Shown: one piece after another, positions 24,587 to 34,074 of the stretch
How positions within the stretch are numbered: the stretch's first letter is position 1
Layout of the letters: each line of letters begins with the position of its first letter
Assembly (NCBI GenBank): GCA_031548885.1
Contig: JAVBQO010000002.1
Coordinates: forward strand, 1 to 64,000
Source: JAVBQO01 sp031548885
GTDB taxonomy: Bacteria > Patescibacteriota > Saccharimonadia > Saccharimonadales > Saccharimonadaceae
Direction of reading: 5' to 3'
Length of the DNA: 64,000 nucleotides
Notes under the pieces: generated by a model
Databases searched by the model: none
What the model was told of the DNA's origin: nothing
The model's input: the letters and a program-made list of their open reading frames with translations, nothing else
Program-made: the position numbers and the translations under genes

Positions 24587-25678
24587 CTATTTTCGCAAGG
24601 CGTTTTGATAGACTTCTAGTGTTTGTTCGGCGCAGCGTTGCCACGAATATTCGCGGACTTTTTTCGCACCGTTTGCGACCAGTTTTTTGCGTAGTTTCTC
24701 GTTGATCAAAACACCGTCGATTTTGGTAGCTATGTCGCGAACATCGGTCGGGTCAAAATAATACGCCGCCTCGCCGTACACTTCCGGCAAGCAGGTTGCA
24801 TTGGAGCTGACGACCGGAGCGCCGTTGGCCATCGCTTCCAGCCCAGGCAAACCGAAGCCTTCGAGTAGCGATGGGAAAATATAGGCACGGCAGTTTTTGT
24901 ACAAATAATTACGCTGTTCGTCAGGCAAAAATCCGGTAAAATGAACGTTTTTCGCGCCGATTTTTTCGGCGTAACCAATGTTTTTTTGTGTCGCGTCGTT
25001 GATGCGGCCAACGAAAACCAAACCTAGATCCGGATACTTTTTCAATAAAATCTGGTGTGCATCGATCAATCGCCGTAAGTTTTTGTAATCAGATTGTTGT
25101 CCAACATACAACAAATAATCTTGGAACGGAATTTCGCATTTCTCAATATTCGTGTCGGCGGGGTCGGCGGCTTCGTAGGTCACAGTAATTTTTTCGGGAT
25201 TGATTTTCGCAAATTTCGCGAATTCGGTTTTGGTAAAGTTGCTCGGTGTTAAGACGTGGTCAGATCTTTTGCCGACGGATTTGAATACAAAACGCCCGAC
25301 GAACTGTTTCGCGTGATACAATAACCAATTTTTGTCGCTGTTATATGTGTAAAAAAGCGTCAAATCATGCACCGTCGTGACGTGTTTGCCACGATACATT
25401 ATCGGCTGCTGCGGCATGCAAAAATGAACCAAATCAGCGCTCAGCGAGTCGAGGAATTTTTTGAACCCAAACTGCTCGGCGAATGAATAATTTGCGAAAT
25501 CGACAGCCCGAACCCGGAAATTTTTCGCGGTTGGTTGCCAAAACTGCAAATCTTTGGTCGGAACCAAAACAGTGTATTCGTTCTCTGAGTCGATTTTTTC
25601 CAGATTTTGCAGCAATCGCAAAACGTATCGGCCGGTCGACGAATTGATGATTCGCGCGTCAATCACGATTTTTTTCAT
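24587..25678 (-). CDS. Glycosyltransferase family 4
   Basis: 363 residues, GT-B fold. N-terminal half with STGRYVLRLLQNL (nucleotide-sugar side loop) and HVTTVHDLTLF; C-terminal half with LLYVGQQSDYKNLRRLIDA and the acidic motif FPSLLEGFGLPGLEAMANGAP (E-x7-E) near 270-290. Probably adds mannose, rhamnose or similar to a lipid-linked glycan. Its start overlaps the end of the GtrA gene by 20 nt. Confidence 0.88.
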   Translation of the reverse strand: MKKIVIDARIINSSTGRYVLRLLQNLEKIDSENEYTVLVPTKDLQFWQPTAKNFRVRAVDFANYSFAEQFGFKKFLDSLSADLVHFCMPQQPIMYRGKHVTTVHDLTLFYTYNSDKNWLLYHAKQFVGRFVFKSVGKRSDHVLTPSNFTKTEFAKFAKINPEKITVTYEAADPADTNIEKCEIPFQDYLLYVGQQSDYKNLRRLIDAHQILLKKYPDLGLVFVGRINDATQKNIGYAEKIGAKNVHFTGFLPDEQRNYLYKNCRAYIFPSLLEGFGLPGLEAMANGAPVVSSNATCLPEVYGEAAYYFDPTDVRDIATKIDGVLINEKLRKKLVANGAKKVREYSWQRCAEQTLEVYQNALRK

Positions 25679-26096
25679 GGTTCGGCTCCTTTATCACGAA
25701 TACAAATTTTTTGTAAGTTACATAGTTCCACACCAGTGTAACAGCGGTCGCGGCAACTTTTGCGAAAAGCAACACTACGTCGCTGTCGCCCCAGAAATGT
25801 TTGAAAACGCCAATAACGATCGACTGCAAAATCCATAGCCCAAACAGTGTAAATGCCAAAAATAGCGGGATCTCGCGTTTCTTGGCACCGTTTGATTTGA
25901 ATGTGTATTTGCGATTGGCGAAAAAACTGATCGACAAAGCGATTGTTGTCGAGCAGATATTGGCGGCGATGTCGGGAAAATGAGCGACTTTCGCCAGCAA
26001 AAACAATAGCGAAAAATCCACAATCGTATTGATTGTGCCGATTGCTAAAAACCTAATTTTTTGGTTTTTTGCCAGTTTTCTGATTTTGTCCTGCAT
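25659..26096 (-). CDS. GtrA-family membrane protein
   Basis: 145 residues with four helices (about 16-36, 41-60, 78-100, 107-130), the GtrA layout, with IRFLAIGTINTIVDF near the N-terminus and FFANRKYTFKS in the loop. GtrA proteins are thought to flip or position undecaprenyl-linked sugars. Overlaps the upstream GtrB-like transferase by 44 nt, so the pair is coupled. Confidence 0.88.
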   Translation of the reverse strand: MQDKIRKLAKNQKIRFLAIGTINTIVDFSLLFLLAKVAHFPDIAANICSTTIALSISFFANRKYTFKSNGAKKREIPLFLAFTLFGLWILQSIVIGVFKHFWGDSDVVLLFAKVAATAVTLVWNYVTYKKFVFVIKEPNHEKNRD

Positions 26097-27015
26097 GATA
26101 TTCCTCTATGAAATACAGCGGTCGATTTTTGGTTTCGTTGAAAATCCGGCCGATATATTCGCCGATAATTCCTAGCGACAGCAATTGCACGCCGCCCAAA
26201 AACAGCACGATACAGATTAGCGCCGGCAAGCCTGAAGTATGATTATTGTCAAAAATCGTTTGCAGAATTATCACAATGATATAAATAAACGCCACAATCG
26301 ACACGACGAAACCGCCAATTGTTGCGAAACGCAGCGGCGCGGTTGTGAACGATGTGATGCCATCGATCGCCAAATTAATAAGTCCATGATAATTCCATTT
26401 GGTTTGGCCGGCGGCACGCGGGTCGCGGTCGTACAAAATTTCTTTTTTCTTGTAACCGATCCAACTGAAGATAGCTTTGGAGTTGCGTTGTTGTTCACGG
26501 ACTTGTTTTATGGCGTCGATGCAGCGGCGGTCGAATAGCCGAAAATCGCCGGTGTCGCGTTGGATTGGGACGCGCGTGGATTTTTGCAGAACTTTGTAGT
26601 ATTGGTTTGATGTGAATTTCTTTGCGAAAGATTCGCCGGCGCGCGAATTTCGTCGGGCGTAAACATCATCGTAGCCCCTTTCCCACAGGTTGATCATTTC
26701 CGGAATCAACTCCGGCGGATCCTGCAAATCGGCGTCAATAATAACCAACGCGTCGCCGCGCGTATTGTCGATGCCGGCCATCATGGCGATTTCTTTGCCG
26801 AAATTTCGCGACAAATTGACGTACGAAATACGACTATTTTTCGTGGCTTCGTTTTTGATAATCTCGAGTGTTTTGTCACGTGATCCGTCATTGACGAACA
26901 AAAATTCCCATTGGTATTTCGGATTGTTTTTCGCCAAATCATTCAGGCGCGAAAAAAGCTGCGGCAGAACTTCCTGTTCATTGTAGGCTGGAATCAAAAT
27001 TGTAATCAGTTTCAT
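26053..27015 (-). CDS. GT2 polyprenyl-phosphate glycosyltransferase (GtrB/DPM1-like)
   Basis: 320 residues. GT-A domain with ILIPAYNEQEVLP, FVNDGSRDKT, VIIDADLQDPPE (DxD-type) and a C-terminal pair of helices at about 230-255 and 262-290 with LGIIGEYIGRIF. It should charge undecaprenyl phosphate with one sugar for GtrA-dependent transfer. A TATAAT box sits exactly 6 nt before the ATG. Confidence 0.92.
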   Translation of the reverse strand: MKLITILIPAYNEQEVLPQLFSRLNDLAKNNPKYQWEFLFVNDGSRDKTLEIIKNEATKNSRISYVNLSRNFGKEIAMMAGIDNTRGDALVIIDADLQDPPELIPEMINLWERGYDDVYARRNSRAGESFAKKFTSNQYYKVLQKSTRVPIQRDTGDFRLFDRRCIDAIKQVREQQRNSKAIFSWIGYKKKEILYDRDPRAAGQTKWNYHGLINLAIDGITSFTTAPLRFATIGGFVVSIVAFIYIIVIILQTIFDNNHTSGLPALICIVLFLGGVQLLSLGIIGEYIGRIFNETKNRPLYFIEEYHAGQNQKTGKKPKN

Positions 27016-27021
27016 GGAATT

Positions 27022-27027
27022 ATTATA
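27022..27027 (-). promoter_or_regulatory. -10 box of the GtrB-like gene, leaderless-type
   Basis: TATAAT on minus, six nucleotides before the ATG at 27015, in the 12-nt gap between two genes. No clear -35. Confidence 0.45.
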
Positions 27028-28038
27028 CTATGGTTTGCCAGTGAAAAACTTTCGCAATTTTCGTAGACCCGTTTGATCGGGCGGCATGTCATGGTAAATA
27101 ATATCATTGATGTATTTCGCGTCGACTTTTCGTGAACGTTGAATTCGCCAGCGTTTCCACAGTGACGATGTCCAAAAAAACCATATTCCGGCAAAAACGC
27201 CTTTTGTTGCAGGCACGAAACGACCGCGAAAAACGGCGTGCCAATACATCACAAAATAGGCAAAGTAGAACCGAATTCCGATCGGTAGCAATAGGCGCGT
27301 CGGAACGTCTTTGATGAAAAGTAGCGGCCAATTTTTGAATGTTTGATAGACACCGAACCCGGACATTTTTTTGCTGGTGCCGCCTTGTTCGTGGTATGCA
27401 ACGGCGCGGTTGTTGTAATAAACGTTCCATCCGGCCAGTTGGGCGCGAAAACTTATATCGACATCTTCGGAATATGCGAAAAAGTCTTCGTCGAACAATC
27501 CGATTTCACGCAACATTTCGCAGGAATAAAGGCTAGCACCACCAGACGCGCCGAAAACTTCGCCGGATTTCGCGGCGTTTTTTGTCAATTGGTCGCGCCC
27601 GTGTGGGAACGGCAATCCCCAAATCGAATAGGAATCGCCGGTTGAATCGATAGTTTTGCCGTCGCGATGGAGCAGTAAACATGTGACGATGCCGGTTTCT
27701 CCGACTAGCTTTTTCGCAAGTTCCGCAAGCCAGTTTTCATCAGCCACCGCGTCGTTATTGAACAAAGCCACCGCGTCAAAATCGTTTTCCAGCGCGTAAC
27801 GGATTCCAGTGTTGACACCACCGGTAAACCCAAGGTTTTTTTCGTTGAAAATGATTTCGCAATCGGCAAATTTGCCCGAATGCAACTTCTGAAGTTTTTC
27901 GCGCGAACCGTCATGTGATCCGTTTTCGACGATAACGATTTTGTAGTTGGCGTACGTTTGTTTTTGCAGCGACGCGATGCACTCAATCGTGTCGTCGATA
28001 CCTTTGTAGTTCAATACGACGATGGCAATTCTTTTCAT
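27028..28038 (-). CDS. GT2 glycosyltransferase (rhamnosyltransferase-like)
   Basis: 336 residues. GT-A signature IAIVVLNYKGIDDT, VENGSHDGSRE, NLGFTGGVNTGIRYA, VALFNNDAVADENW, then GASGGASLYSCEMLREIGLFDEDFF. This pattern is common in rhamnosyl- and related transferases of O-antigen clusters. A C-terminal hydrophobic stretch (about 250-300) may associate with the membrane. Sugar specificity cannot be read from the sequence. Confidence 0.88.
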   Translation of the reverse strand: MKRIAIVVLNYKGIDDTIECIASLQKQTYANYKIVIVENGSHDGSREKLQKLHSGKFADCEIIFNEKNLGFTGGVNTGIRYALENDFDAVALFNNDAVADENWLAELAKKLVGETGIVTCLLLHRDGKTIDSTGDSYSIWGLPFPHGRDQLTKNAAKSGEVFGASGGASLYSCEMLREIGLFDEDFFAYSEDVDISFRAQLAGWNVYYNNRAVAYHEQGGTSKKMSGFGVYQTFKNWPLLFIKDVPTRLLLPIGIRFYFAYFVMYWHAVFRGRFVPATKGVFAGIWFFWTSSLWKRWRIQRSRKVDAKYINDIIYHDMPPDQTGLRKLRKFFTGKP

Positions 28039-28054
28039 AACTTACTCGATATTA

Positions 28055-28060
28055 TATAAT
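28055..28060 (+). promoter_or_regulatory. -10 box of the wzm-wzt operon
   Basis: TATAAT 12 nt before the wzm ATG, with TTTTCA 17 nt upstream as -35. No Shine-Dalgarno. Confidence 0.45.
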
Positions 28061-28072
28061 AGTCGGCAGAGT

Positions 28073-28888
28073 ATGAGTATAAAAAATGTTTTTTCGCGTC
28101 GAAATCGTGTTTTGCTGCGTGAGTTGGTAATTACTGATTTCAAGCTACGCTATCAGGGTTCGGCGATTGGGTATATGTGGTCGCTTTTGAAGCCACTTTT
28201 TTTGTTTACTATTTTGTATTTCGTGTTTGGGAAAATAATGCGTATGGGCGAGGGTATACCGCACTATCCGGTTTATTTGTTGCTCGGAATTGTGCTATGG
28301 ACGTTTTTTAGTGAGGCGACGGCAAATGGGTTGATGTCGATTGTTGGCCGCGGCGATTTGATTCGGAAGATCAACTTCCCAAAATATATCATTGTTATTT
28401 CGGGAACGGTTTCGGCGCTGATAAATCTAACATTCAATCTGGCAGTTGTGATATTTTTCATCATCATAAACGGCGTTCATATTTCCTGGCACGCGCTGTG
28501 GATAATCCCGTTAATCATGGAGTTGTACGTTTTCGCGTTGGCGATTGCATTTTTTCTGTCGGCGCTCAATGTCAAATATCGCGACACTGGTTATCTGTGG
28601 GAAATTATTATGCAAGCGGCGTTTTATGCGACACCGATTATTTACCCGTTGACCATGCTGATCAACAACGTTGGGTTGTGGGCAGCAAAATTGGTCATGT
28701 TGAGTCCGGTTTCGCAAGTCATTCAGGATACGCGTTATTTTTTGGTAACGCCAAATGCAATGACGGTTGTGTCGGTGTTTGGGAGCGCCAAGTTCATACT
28801 TATCCCTGTTGCGATTGTTTTGATCCTGCTGGTTTTGGGTGGACTGTATTTCAAAAAGAATTCTAAATATTTCGCGGAGAATGTGTAA
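28073..28888 (+). CDS. wzm: Polysaccharide ABC exporter permease (Wzm type)
   Basis: 271 residues with six helices and the ABC-2 polysaccharide permease features: LVITDFKLRYQGSAIGYMWSLLKP at the N-terminus, DLIRKINFPKYIIVISG in the middle loop, and ALNVKYRDTGYLWEIIMQ before the last helices. It exports lipid-linked glycan or teichoic acid across the membrane with the adjacent ATPase. ATG at 28073 preferred; the longer ORF reaches back across the promoter. Confidence 0.93.
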   Translation: MSIKNVFSRRNRVLLRELVITDFKLRYQGSAIGYMWSLLKPLFLFTILYFVFGKIMRMGEGIPHYPVYLLLGIVLWTFFSEATANGLMSIVGRGDLIRKINFPKYIIVISGTVSALINLTFNLAVVIFFIIINGVHISWHALWIIPLIMELYVFALAIAFFLSALNVKYRDTGYLWEIIMQAAFYATPIIYPLTMLINNVGLWAAKLVMLSPVSQVIQDTRYFLVTPNAMTVVSVFGSAKFILIPVAIVLILLVLGGLYFKKNSKYFAENV

Positions 28889-30084
28889 TGAGCGCCGAAA
28901 ACAAAATAGTTGTGTCGGTAAAAAATGTTGCGAAAGATTTCAAAATTCCGATCGACAAAAGCTCAGGCATCAAACAAACAGCCGTCAATTTGCTGAAAAA
29001 TCGCAAAGGCTATCGGGAACTGCACGCGCTCCGCGATATTAGTTTTGAAGTGCGTGAAGGCGATTTTTTCGGCATCGTTGGCCGAAACGGCAGCGGAAAA
29101 AGCACGCTACTAAAAACAATCGCGCAGATTTATACGCCAGATAAAGGCAGTGTGGTCGTAAACGGTTCACTAGTGCCGTTTATTGAGCTTGGTGTTGGGT
29201 TCAACCCGGAACTATCAGGACGCGAAAACATTTATCTCAACGGTGCGCTGCTGGGATTCAGCAGAGAAGAAATCGACGAAATGTACGATGACATTGTTGA
29301 TTTTGCTGAGCTTGGTGATTTCATGGAGGAACGACTAAGAAACTACTCGTCAGGTATGCAGGTTCGGCTGGCTTTTTCGATTGCGATTCGTGCTCGCGGC
29401 GATATTCTGTTGCTCGATGAAGTTTTGGCAGTCGGCGACGAATCTTTTCAGAAAAAGTGCAACGACTATTTTGAGCAAATCCGCAAAGACAAAAACAAAA
29501 CAGTTATTCTCGTGACGCATTCAATGGCAGCCGTCAGAAAATACTGCAACAAAGCGTTGTTGATAGACAAAAGTCGTATTGTTGCCACCGGCGATCCCAA
29601 CGAAGTAGCCGACGAATATTCGAAACAATTCCTCGAATCTACGAGCACCGTCATAAAAGAAAAGGGCCGTTTCGGATCTGGCAAAGTAAAATACAAAAAC
29701 ATAAAAAAAACATACGACGAAAAATATTTTGTACTAGATTTTGATATCGTCAATCAAACAAAAAATGACTATGACAGTATCACGATGGGTTTTGATTTTT
29801 GCATAAACGGCGAAATTGTCATCGGCAACGATACGCGATTCATGGAAAAATACAGCAACGGCGTACATTTGGCACCGCGCCAAACAAAACATTTCACGAT
29901 AAGATTCGATAACAATTTTGGCAATTACGACTGGACATTGAACGTGAATATGACCATCGATATGGGCAGCGACGTCGTCGATTATATTCGGCCGGCGGCA
30001 AAATTTTCGTCGAACAATATTCGCCATAGCAATGCTTTCAAGTCGCTATCATTTCCAAAAATTACAGAAAAAGATGTGGCATGA
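28888..30084 (+). CDS. wzt: Polysaccharide ABC exporter ATPase (Wzt type) with C-terminal domain
   Basis: 398 residues. NBD with Walker A VGRNGSGKST at about 64-73, signature YSSGMQVRLAFS near 152, Walker B ILLLDEVLAVGDE near 173. The last ~140 residues are a beta-rich domain like the Wzt carbohydrate-binding domain, which in known systems recognises the finished chain end before export. Starts in a TAATG overlap with wzm. Confidence 0.93.
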   Translation: MSAENKIVVSVKNVAKDFKIPIDKSSGIKQTAVNLLKNRKGYRELHALRDISFEVREGDFFGIVGRNGSGKSTLLKTIAQIYTPDKGSVVVNGSLVPFIELGVGFNPELSGRENIYLNGALLGFSREEIDEMYDDIVDFAELGDFMEERLRNYSSGMQVRLAFSIAIRARGDILLLDEVLAVGDESFQKKCNDYFEQIRKDKNKTVILVTHSMAAVRKYCNKALLIDKSRIVATGDPNEVADEYSKQFLESTSTVIKEKGRFGSGKVKYKNIKKTYDEKYFVLDFDIVNQTKNDYDSITMGFDFCINGEIVIGNDTRFMEKYSNGVHLAPRQTKHFTIRFDNNFGNYDWTLNVNMTIDMGSDVVDYIRPAAKFSSNNIRHSNAFKSLSFPKITEKDVA

Positions 30085-33000
30085 AAAAAACGCTCGTCTC
30101 TTGCATAATTCCAGTTTATAACGCAGCGCCATATATCAAACAAGGGGTCGAATCATTATTGTCACAGACCCATAAAAACCTGGAGATTATCCTCGTTGAT
30201 GACCACAGTACTGACAAAAGTTGGGAAATGTGCCAAAAATTCGCCAGCACGTATGATAATGTGCTGGCTTTTCAAACCAAGAAAAATTCTGGCGGGCCGC
30301 TGCGTGGTCGCGAGTTGGGAATAGAGAAATCCACTGGCGATTGGATTGTATTCATGGATTGCGACGACTACGTTGAGCCGCAATATATTGAGCATTTGCT
30401 CGAGGCAACTGAAAATGGAAAGTATGATATCGCAGTGACGGGGCATGCACTATTGCATGCGGATGGCCGCAAAGAATATTTTCCTTGGGATGATTATTCG
30501 CAAACGACGATTGAACGGTTGACGACCTTTTACCAACATTTTCTGACACATAATTTTTGGACAGATCCGGCCGATACCGCGGGGCAAAATTTGGTTCGTG
30601 CCGAGGTTGCCAAAAAAACGGACTTATCGAAATACTCCAACACAGTTTGGGCGGAAGACACCCTGATGGCTTTGGCATTTTTGGCCAATTCAAAAAACGG
30701 TGTTAATTTTGTCAACCACCATGATTTCATGTGGCGACAGCGCAAAGGGTCAGGTTCACACGGTGGATTTTCGAATCGGGCAAATAAATCAGAATTTTAT
30801 AAATCGTGTAGAGAAATTTTTCACCGAGCAAATATTTACAAAGAAATTAGTCAAAATTTACCGCTTATTTCTGTCGTTATTCCGATATATAATGTCGAAA
30901 AGTATCTTGCTGATTGTTTGAATTCTGTTACCGGCCAAAGTTATCAAAATCTCGAAATAATTTGTGTTAATGATGGTACGCCTGATGGATCGGAAGCGAT
31001 TATTGATGCGTGCAAACAAAATGATGCACGAATTGTAAAAATCAGTCAAAAAAATATGGGGCTCAATATCGCTCGGGCGAGTGGAGCCAAAGCTGCACGC
31101 GGCCAGTACCTCAGCTTTGTTGACGCCGATGACATGGTTCATGTGGACTACATTAGCGAATTATACGAAAAAATTATTGAAAACGACGTTGATATCGCAG
31201 TGTGCGGGTTCAAGGCTTTTGCGAAAAAGTCTGAGCTAAAAAACTTTGATTTTGAAGAAATAGAAGAAAAAATCATAAAAGACCACGACGACTTGTTGGC
31301 GTATTATTTGCGAAAACCACAGAAAATACCAAATGTTTATCAAATGACGGCGTGGGGAAAGTTGTACAAGAAAGAGGTAATCGAAAAAACTGATTGGCAA
31401 TTCAGTAATTATCGAGCCAACGAAGATGATTTTGAAACAGTTCAATGGTACAAAAATGCCAAAAATGGAGCGGCGATATATTCTTCGCAACGATATTTCT
31501 ATCGCAATAACCCCAAATCAATTACACTCAGTCCATACAGCAATATCGACCCAGAAGGCAAGAAAATCAGCCATTTTCAGTTGCTAGATGAACTGTATGA
31601 AAAAACAAAACATATCATAGGTGACCCAGCATTCGATGTACATTTAGTTGATCGGTTTGCGCGACAAAATAGCTGGCGGCTTCATGACTATTATCTTGAT
31701 GGGCGATTGACCAAGCAGGATGTTGTCCAGTTTGCTGAAAACTCGGGTAAGATATCGCATCTATACAGTCAAATGGTCCAGGAGCGCGACAAACAAATAC
31801 GCGAGCTCAACGAGCAAGTGCACCTCGGCAATCAACAGATGTTTGAGCGTGACCAGCACATTTTGAGTATTGTCAACTCTCGGTCATGGAAAGCCGTAAC
31901 GCGAGTTCAACCAGTTTTATCGGCTCCATTGAGACTGAAACGTAAGCTAAGGGTCCGCACGCGGATCAGGGACACAGTTGACGCCAAAAAGTATCGTGGT
32001 GCATGGGTAATCTCAGATCGCATTGACGAAGCGAATGATAACGGGGTTCTATTCTACGATTATCTGGCGAAACAGCATCCAGAAATCAACGCGTTCTATG
32101 TCATATCCAAGGCATCGCCGGACTTTCAAAAATTGCGAAATCGCGGCGTCAAAGTCATTGACTACAATTCCGAAGAACACCGGAGGGTTATGAAGTATGC
32201 AGATGCCGAAATTAGCGCCTTTTTCAATTTTGCACCGTTTGACATCAATACAATCGGAAGAACAAAGCCAGTCAAAAGAGCGTTTATTCGTCACGGCATG
32301 GAACAGTCGGATTTATCGCCGCATTACGCCAATCTACCGATGGATTTGTTTGCAATTACCGACACGTTTTCGCAGGATTTTTACAAAAAAGGCAAAGGTA
32401 TTGTTGACGTACGTGAACTCAATCTGAGGGTTGTTGGCATGCCACGATTTGATTTGGCTAACCAGATGATGCGTAATAGCGGCAGCTATCGGCGCGACAA
32501 AATTGTCATTGCTCCTACGTGGCGTCGCTTTCTAAAAACTGATGACTCGGTGCCAATTTCGACTCTTAAAAATAGCGAATATTATAAAAACTGGCAGCGG
32601 CTGCTTGGTTCTGATGAACTAAAATCGTTGAGCAAAAAGTATAAAATAATATTTATTCCGCATCCAGAAATAGCCAACAGCAACCTTTTGACTGTACCGA
32701 AATACATCAAGGTGCAATCGTACGGCGATATCGGCGGCACAAAGAATTTGTACCAACTGGCGCTTCAAACGGAACTCTATATTTCTGACTATACGTCAAC
32801 GGCGTTTGACTTTGCTTTTTTAGGCGCCAAAGTAGCACACTTTAATTTTGATGACGATAATTATTACTCGGACAAACATCGAATTTATAAAAGTTGGTTT
32901 GACATGAACAAGGATGGTTTGGGGCCGAGCTTTCAAAAAGTAAATGACTTGTTGAAATATTTGCACGAAGGAAAATTTGTTGCTAATCAAAAAAACATTG

Positions 33001-33092
33001 ATAAAATTTGGAAATCAATCCCCAAAAACTCTAACGAGCTTATTTATTGTGAAATGAAATCATTAATAGAGGGTCGGAATGAGTCGAAATAA
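30081..33092 (+). CDS. Trifunctional GT2-GT2-CDP-glycerol glycerophosphotransferase fusion
   Basis: 1003 residues with three catalytic units. Unit 1 (about 1-235) is GT2: SCIIPVYNAAPYI, DDHSTDKSW, VFMDCDDYVEP. Unit 2 (about 258-520) is a second GT2: SVVIPIYNVEKYL, NDGTPDGS, SFVDADDMVH. Unit 3 (about 635-1000) resembles TagF/TagB: GAWVISDR, RAFIRHGM, VGMPRFD, IAPTWRR, IFIPHPE, SDYTSTAFDFAFLGA. TagF-type enzymes polymerise glycerol phosphate in teichoic acids, so the product may be a glycan joined by phosphodiester links. A coiled segment near 590-620 separates units 2 and 3. Overlaps wzt by 4 nt. Confidence 0.88.
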   Translation: MKKTLVSCIIPVYNAAPYIKQGVESLLSQTHKNLEIILVDDHSTDKSWEMCQKFASTYDNVLAFQTKKNSGGPLRGRELGIEKSTGDWIVFMDCDDYVEPQYIEHLLEATENGKYDIAVTGHALLHADGRKEYFPWDDYSQTTIERLTTFYQHFLTHNFWTDPADTAGQNLVRAEVAKKTDLSKYSNTVWAEDTLMALAFLANSKNGVNFVNHHDFMWRQRKGSGSHGGFSNRANKSEFYKSCREIFHRANIYKEISQNLPLISVVIPIYNVEKYLADCLNSVTGQSYQNLEIICVNDGTPDGSEAIIDACKQNDARIVKISQKNMGLNIARASGAKAARGQYLSFVDADDMVHVDYISELYEKIIENDVDIAVCGFKAFAKKSELKNFDFEEIEEKIIKDHDDLLAYYLRKPQKIPNVYQMTAWGKLYKKEVIEKTDWQFSNYRANEDDFETVQWYKNAKNGAAIYSSQRYFYRNNPKSITLSPYSNIDPEGKKISHFQLLDELYEKTKHIIGDPAFDVHLVDRFARQNSWRLHDYYLDGRLTKQDVVQFAENSGKISHLYSQMVQERDKQIRELNEQVHLGNQQMFERDQHILSIVNSRSWKAVTRVQPVLSAPLRLKRKLRVRTRIRDTVDAKKYRGAWVISDRIDEANDNGVLFYDYLAKQHPEINAFYVISKASPDFQKLRNRGVKVIDYNSEEHRRVMKYADAEISAFFNFAPFDINTIGRTKPVKRAFIRHGMEQSDLSPHYANLPMDLFAITDTFSQDFYKKGKGIVDVRELNLRVVGMPRFDLANQMMRNSGSYRRDKIVIAPTWRRFLKTDDSVPISTLKNSEYYKNWQRLLGSDELKSLSKKYKIIFIPHPEIANSNLLTVPKYIKVQSYGDIGGTKNLYQLALQTELYISDYTSTAFDFAFLGAKVAHFNFDDDNYYSDKHRIYKSWFDMNKDGLGPSFQKVNDLLKYLHEGKFVANQKNIDKIWKSIPKNSNELIYCEMKSLIEGRNESK

Positions 33093-34074
33093 GCCGTTAT
33101 TTACCATAGTTATTCCGGTTTATAAATCCGAAAACTACATCCGATATGCGATTGATGACATGAAGAACCAAACACTCGCTGATTTCGAAGTTATTTTGAT
33201 CGACGACGGTTCGCCAGACAACGCTATCGACGTTGCGAAAGATGTAATCGCCGCTGACAAACGTTTTTTAGTTTTGCACAACTCAAAGAATATCGGCGTT
33301 TCGGCGACACGAAATCGCGGCCTAGACGAAGCGACAGGACGATACATCGTATTTCTTGACAGCGACGATCGTTACGATGAAAAATTGCTAGAAAAAGTAT
33401 CAAATTCTATCGAAAGCTCAAAAAAATCGCCCGACATAATCGTATGGGAATTTGGTGGCGTGGGCGAAAATAACGAAAAAATCAAACAATTAGAAACCTG
33501 GCGCGAAAATGAAAAGAAATTATTTCCTCCACCAAAAGGAACTTTTGCCCCATCAGACATTTCCGAAACAATATTTCAAATTAACACCGGACACACGCCA
33601 GTTAAATCGTACAGAATTGATTTTCTGCGAAACAATAACCTGAGATTTGATGAAAAGATAAAATTCAACGAAGATGGTCTACTGAGTTTCTCGGCTATTT
33701 GCGTCGCGACGTCGATAACTTTCATTCCAGGCGACAATATCCTGTATTATTATCGGCGCGATCAGCCGGATTCGGCAATGCACGCTATTGACATCGGCAA
33801 ACAAATGGACGATCAGATTCGCGTTGTTTTGAAATTACAGACATTTTTGCGAAATAATAATCTGCTCGAAAAATATGAAAGCAGTTTTACGCGCTGGGCT
33901 CAATCTGGCGCTAGAACTTTGATGAATCGCCAAGCGAAAACAAGTTCGGAAGAAACTAGGAAACAACTAGAGGCTGCGCGTTCGGAGAATGATGCGATCA
34001 AAGCATCGCGCTCTTGGCGAATCGCGAAATCGCTGCGCGTTATCAACAAAGCAAGAGGACGAAGAAATGGTTAA
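33079..34074 (+). CDS. GT2 glycosyltransferase
   Basis: 331 residues: GT-A domain with TIVIPVYKSENYIRY, IDDGSPDNA, NIGVSATRNRGLDEA, VFLDSDDRYDE, then a helical C-terminus. Its end (KASRSWRIAKSLRVINKARGR) is like the Arg-rich ends of the neighbouring transferases and the fusion protein, probably a shared membrane-interface helix. Overlaps the previous gene by 14 nt. Confidence 0.88.
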   Translation: MSRNKPLFTIVIPVYKSENYIRYAIDDMKNQTLADFEVILIDDGSPDNAIDVAKDVIAADKRFLVLHNSKNIGVSATRNRGLDEATGRYIVFLDSDDRYDEKLLEKVSNSIESSKKSPDIIVWEFGGVGENNEKIKQLETWRENEKKLFPPPKGTFAPSDISETIFQINTGHTPVKSYRIDFLRNNNLRFDEKIKFNEDGLLSFSAICVATSITFIPGDNILYYYRRDQPDSAMHAIDIGKQMDDQIRVVLKLQTFLRNNNLLEKYESSFTRWAQSGARTLMNRQAKTSSEETRKQLEAARSENDAIKASRSWRIAKSLRVINKARGRRNG

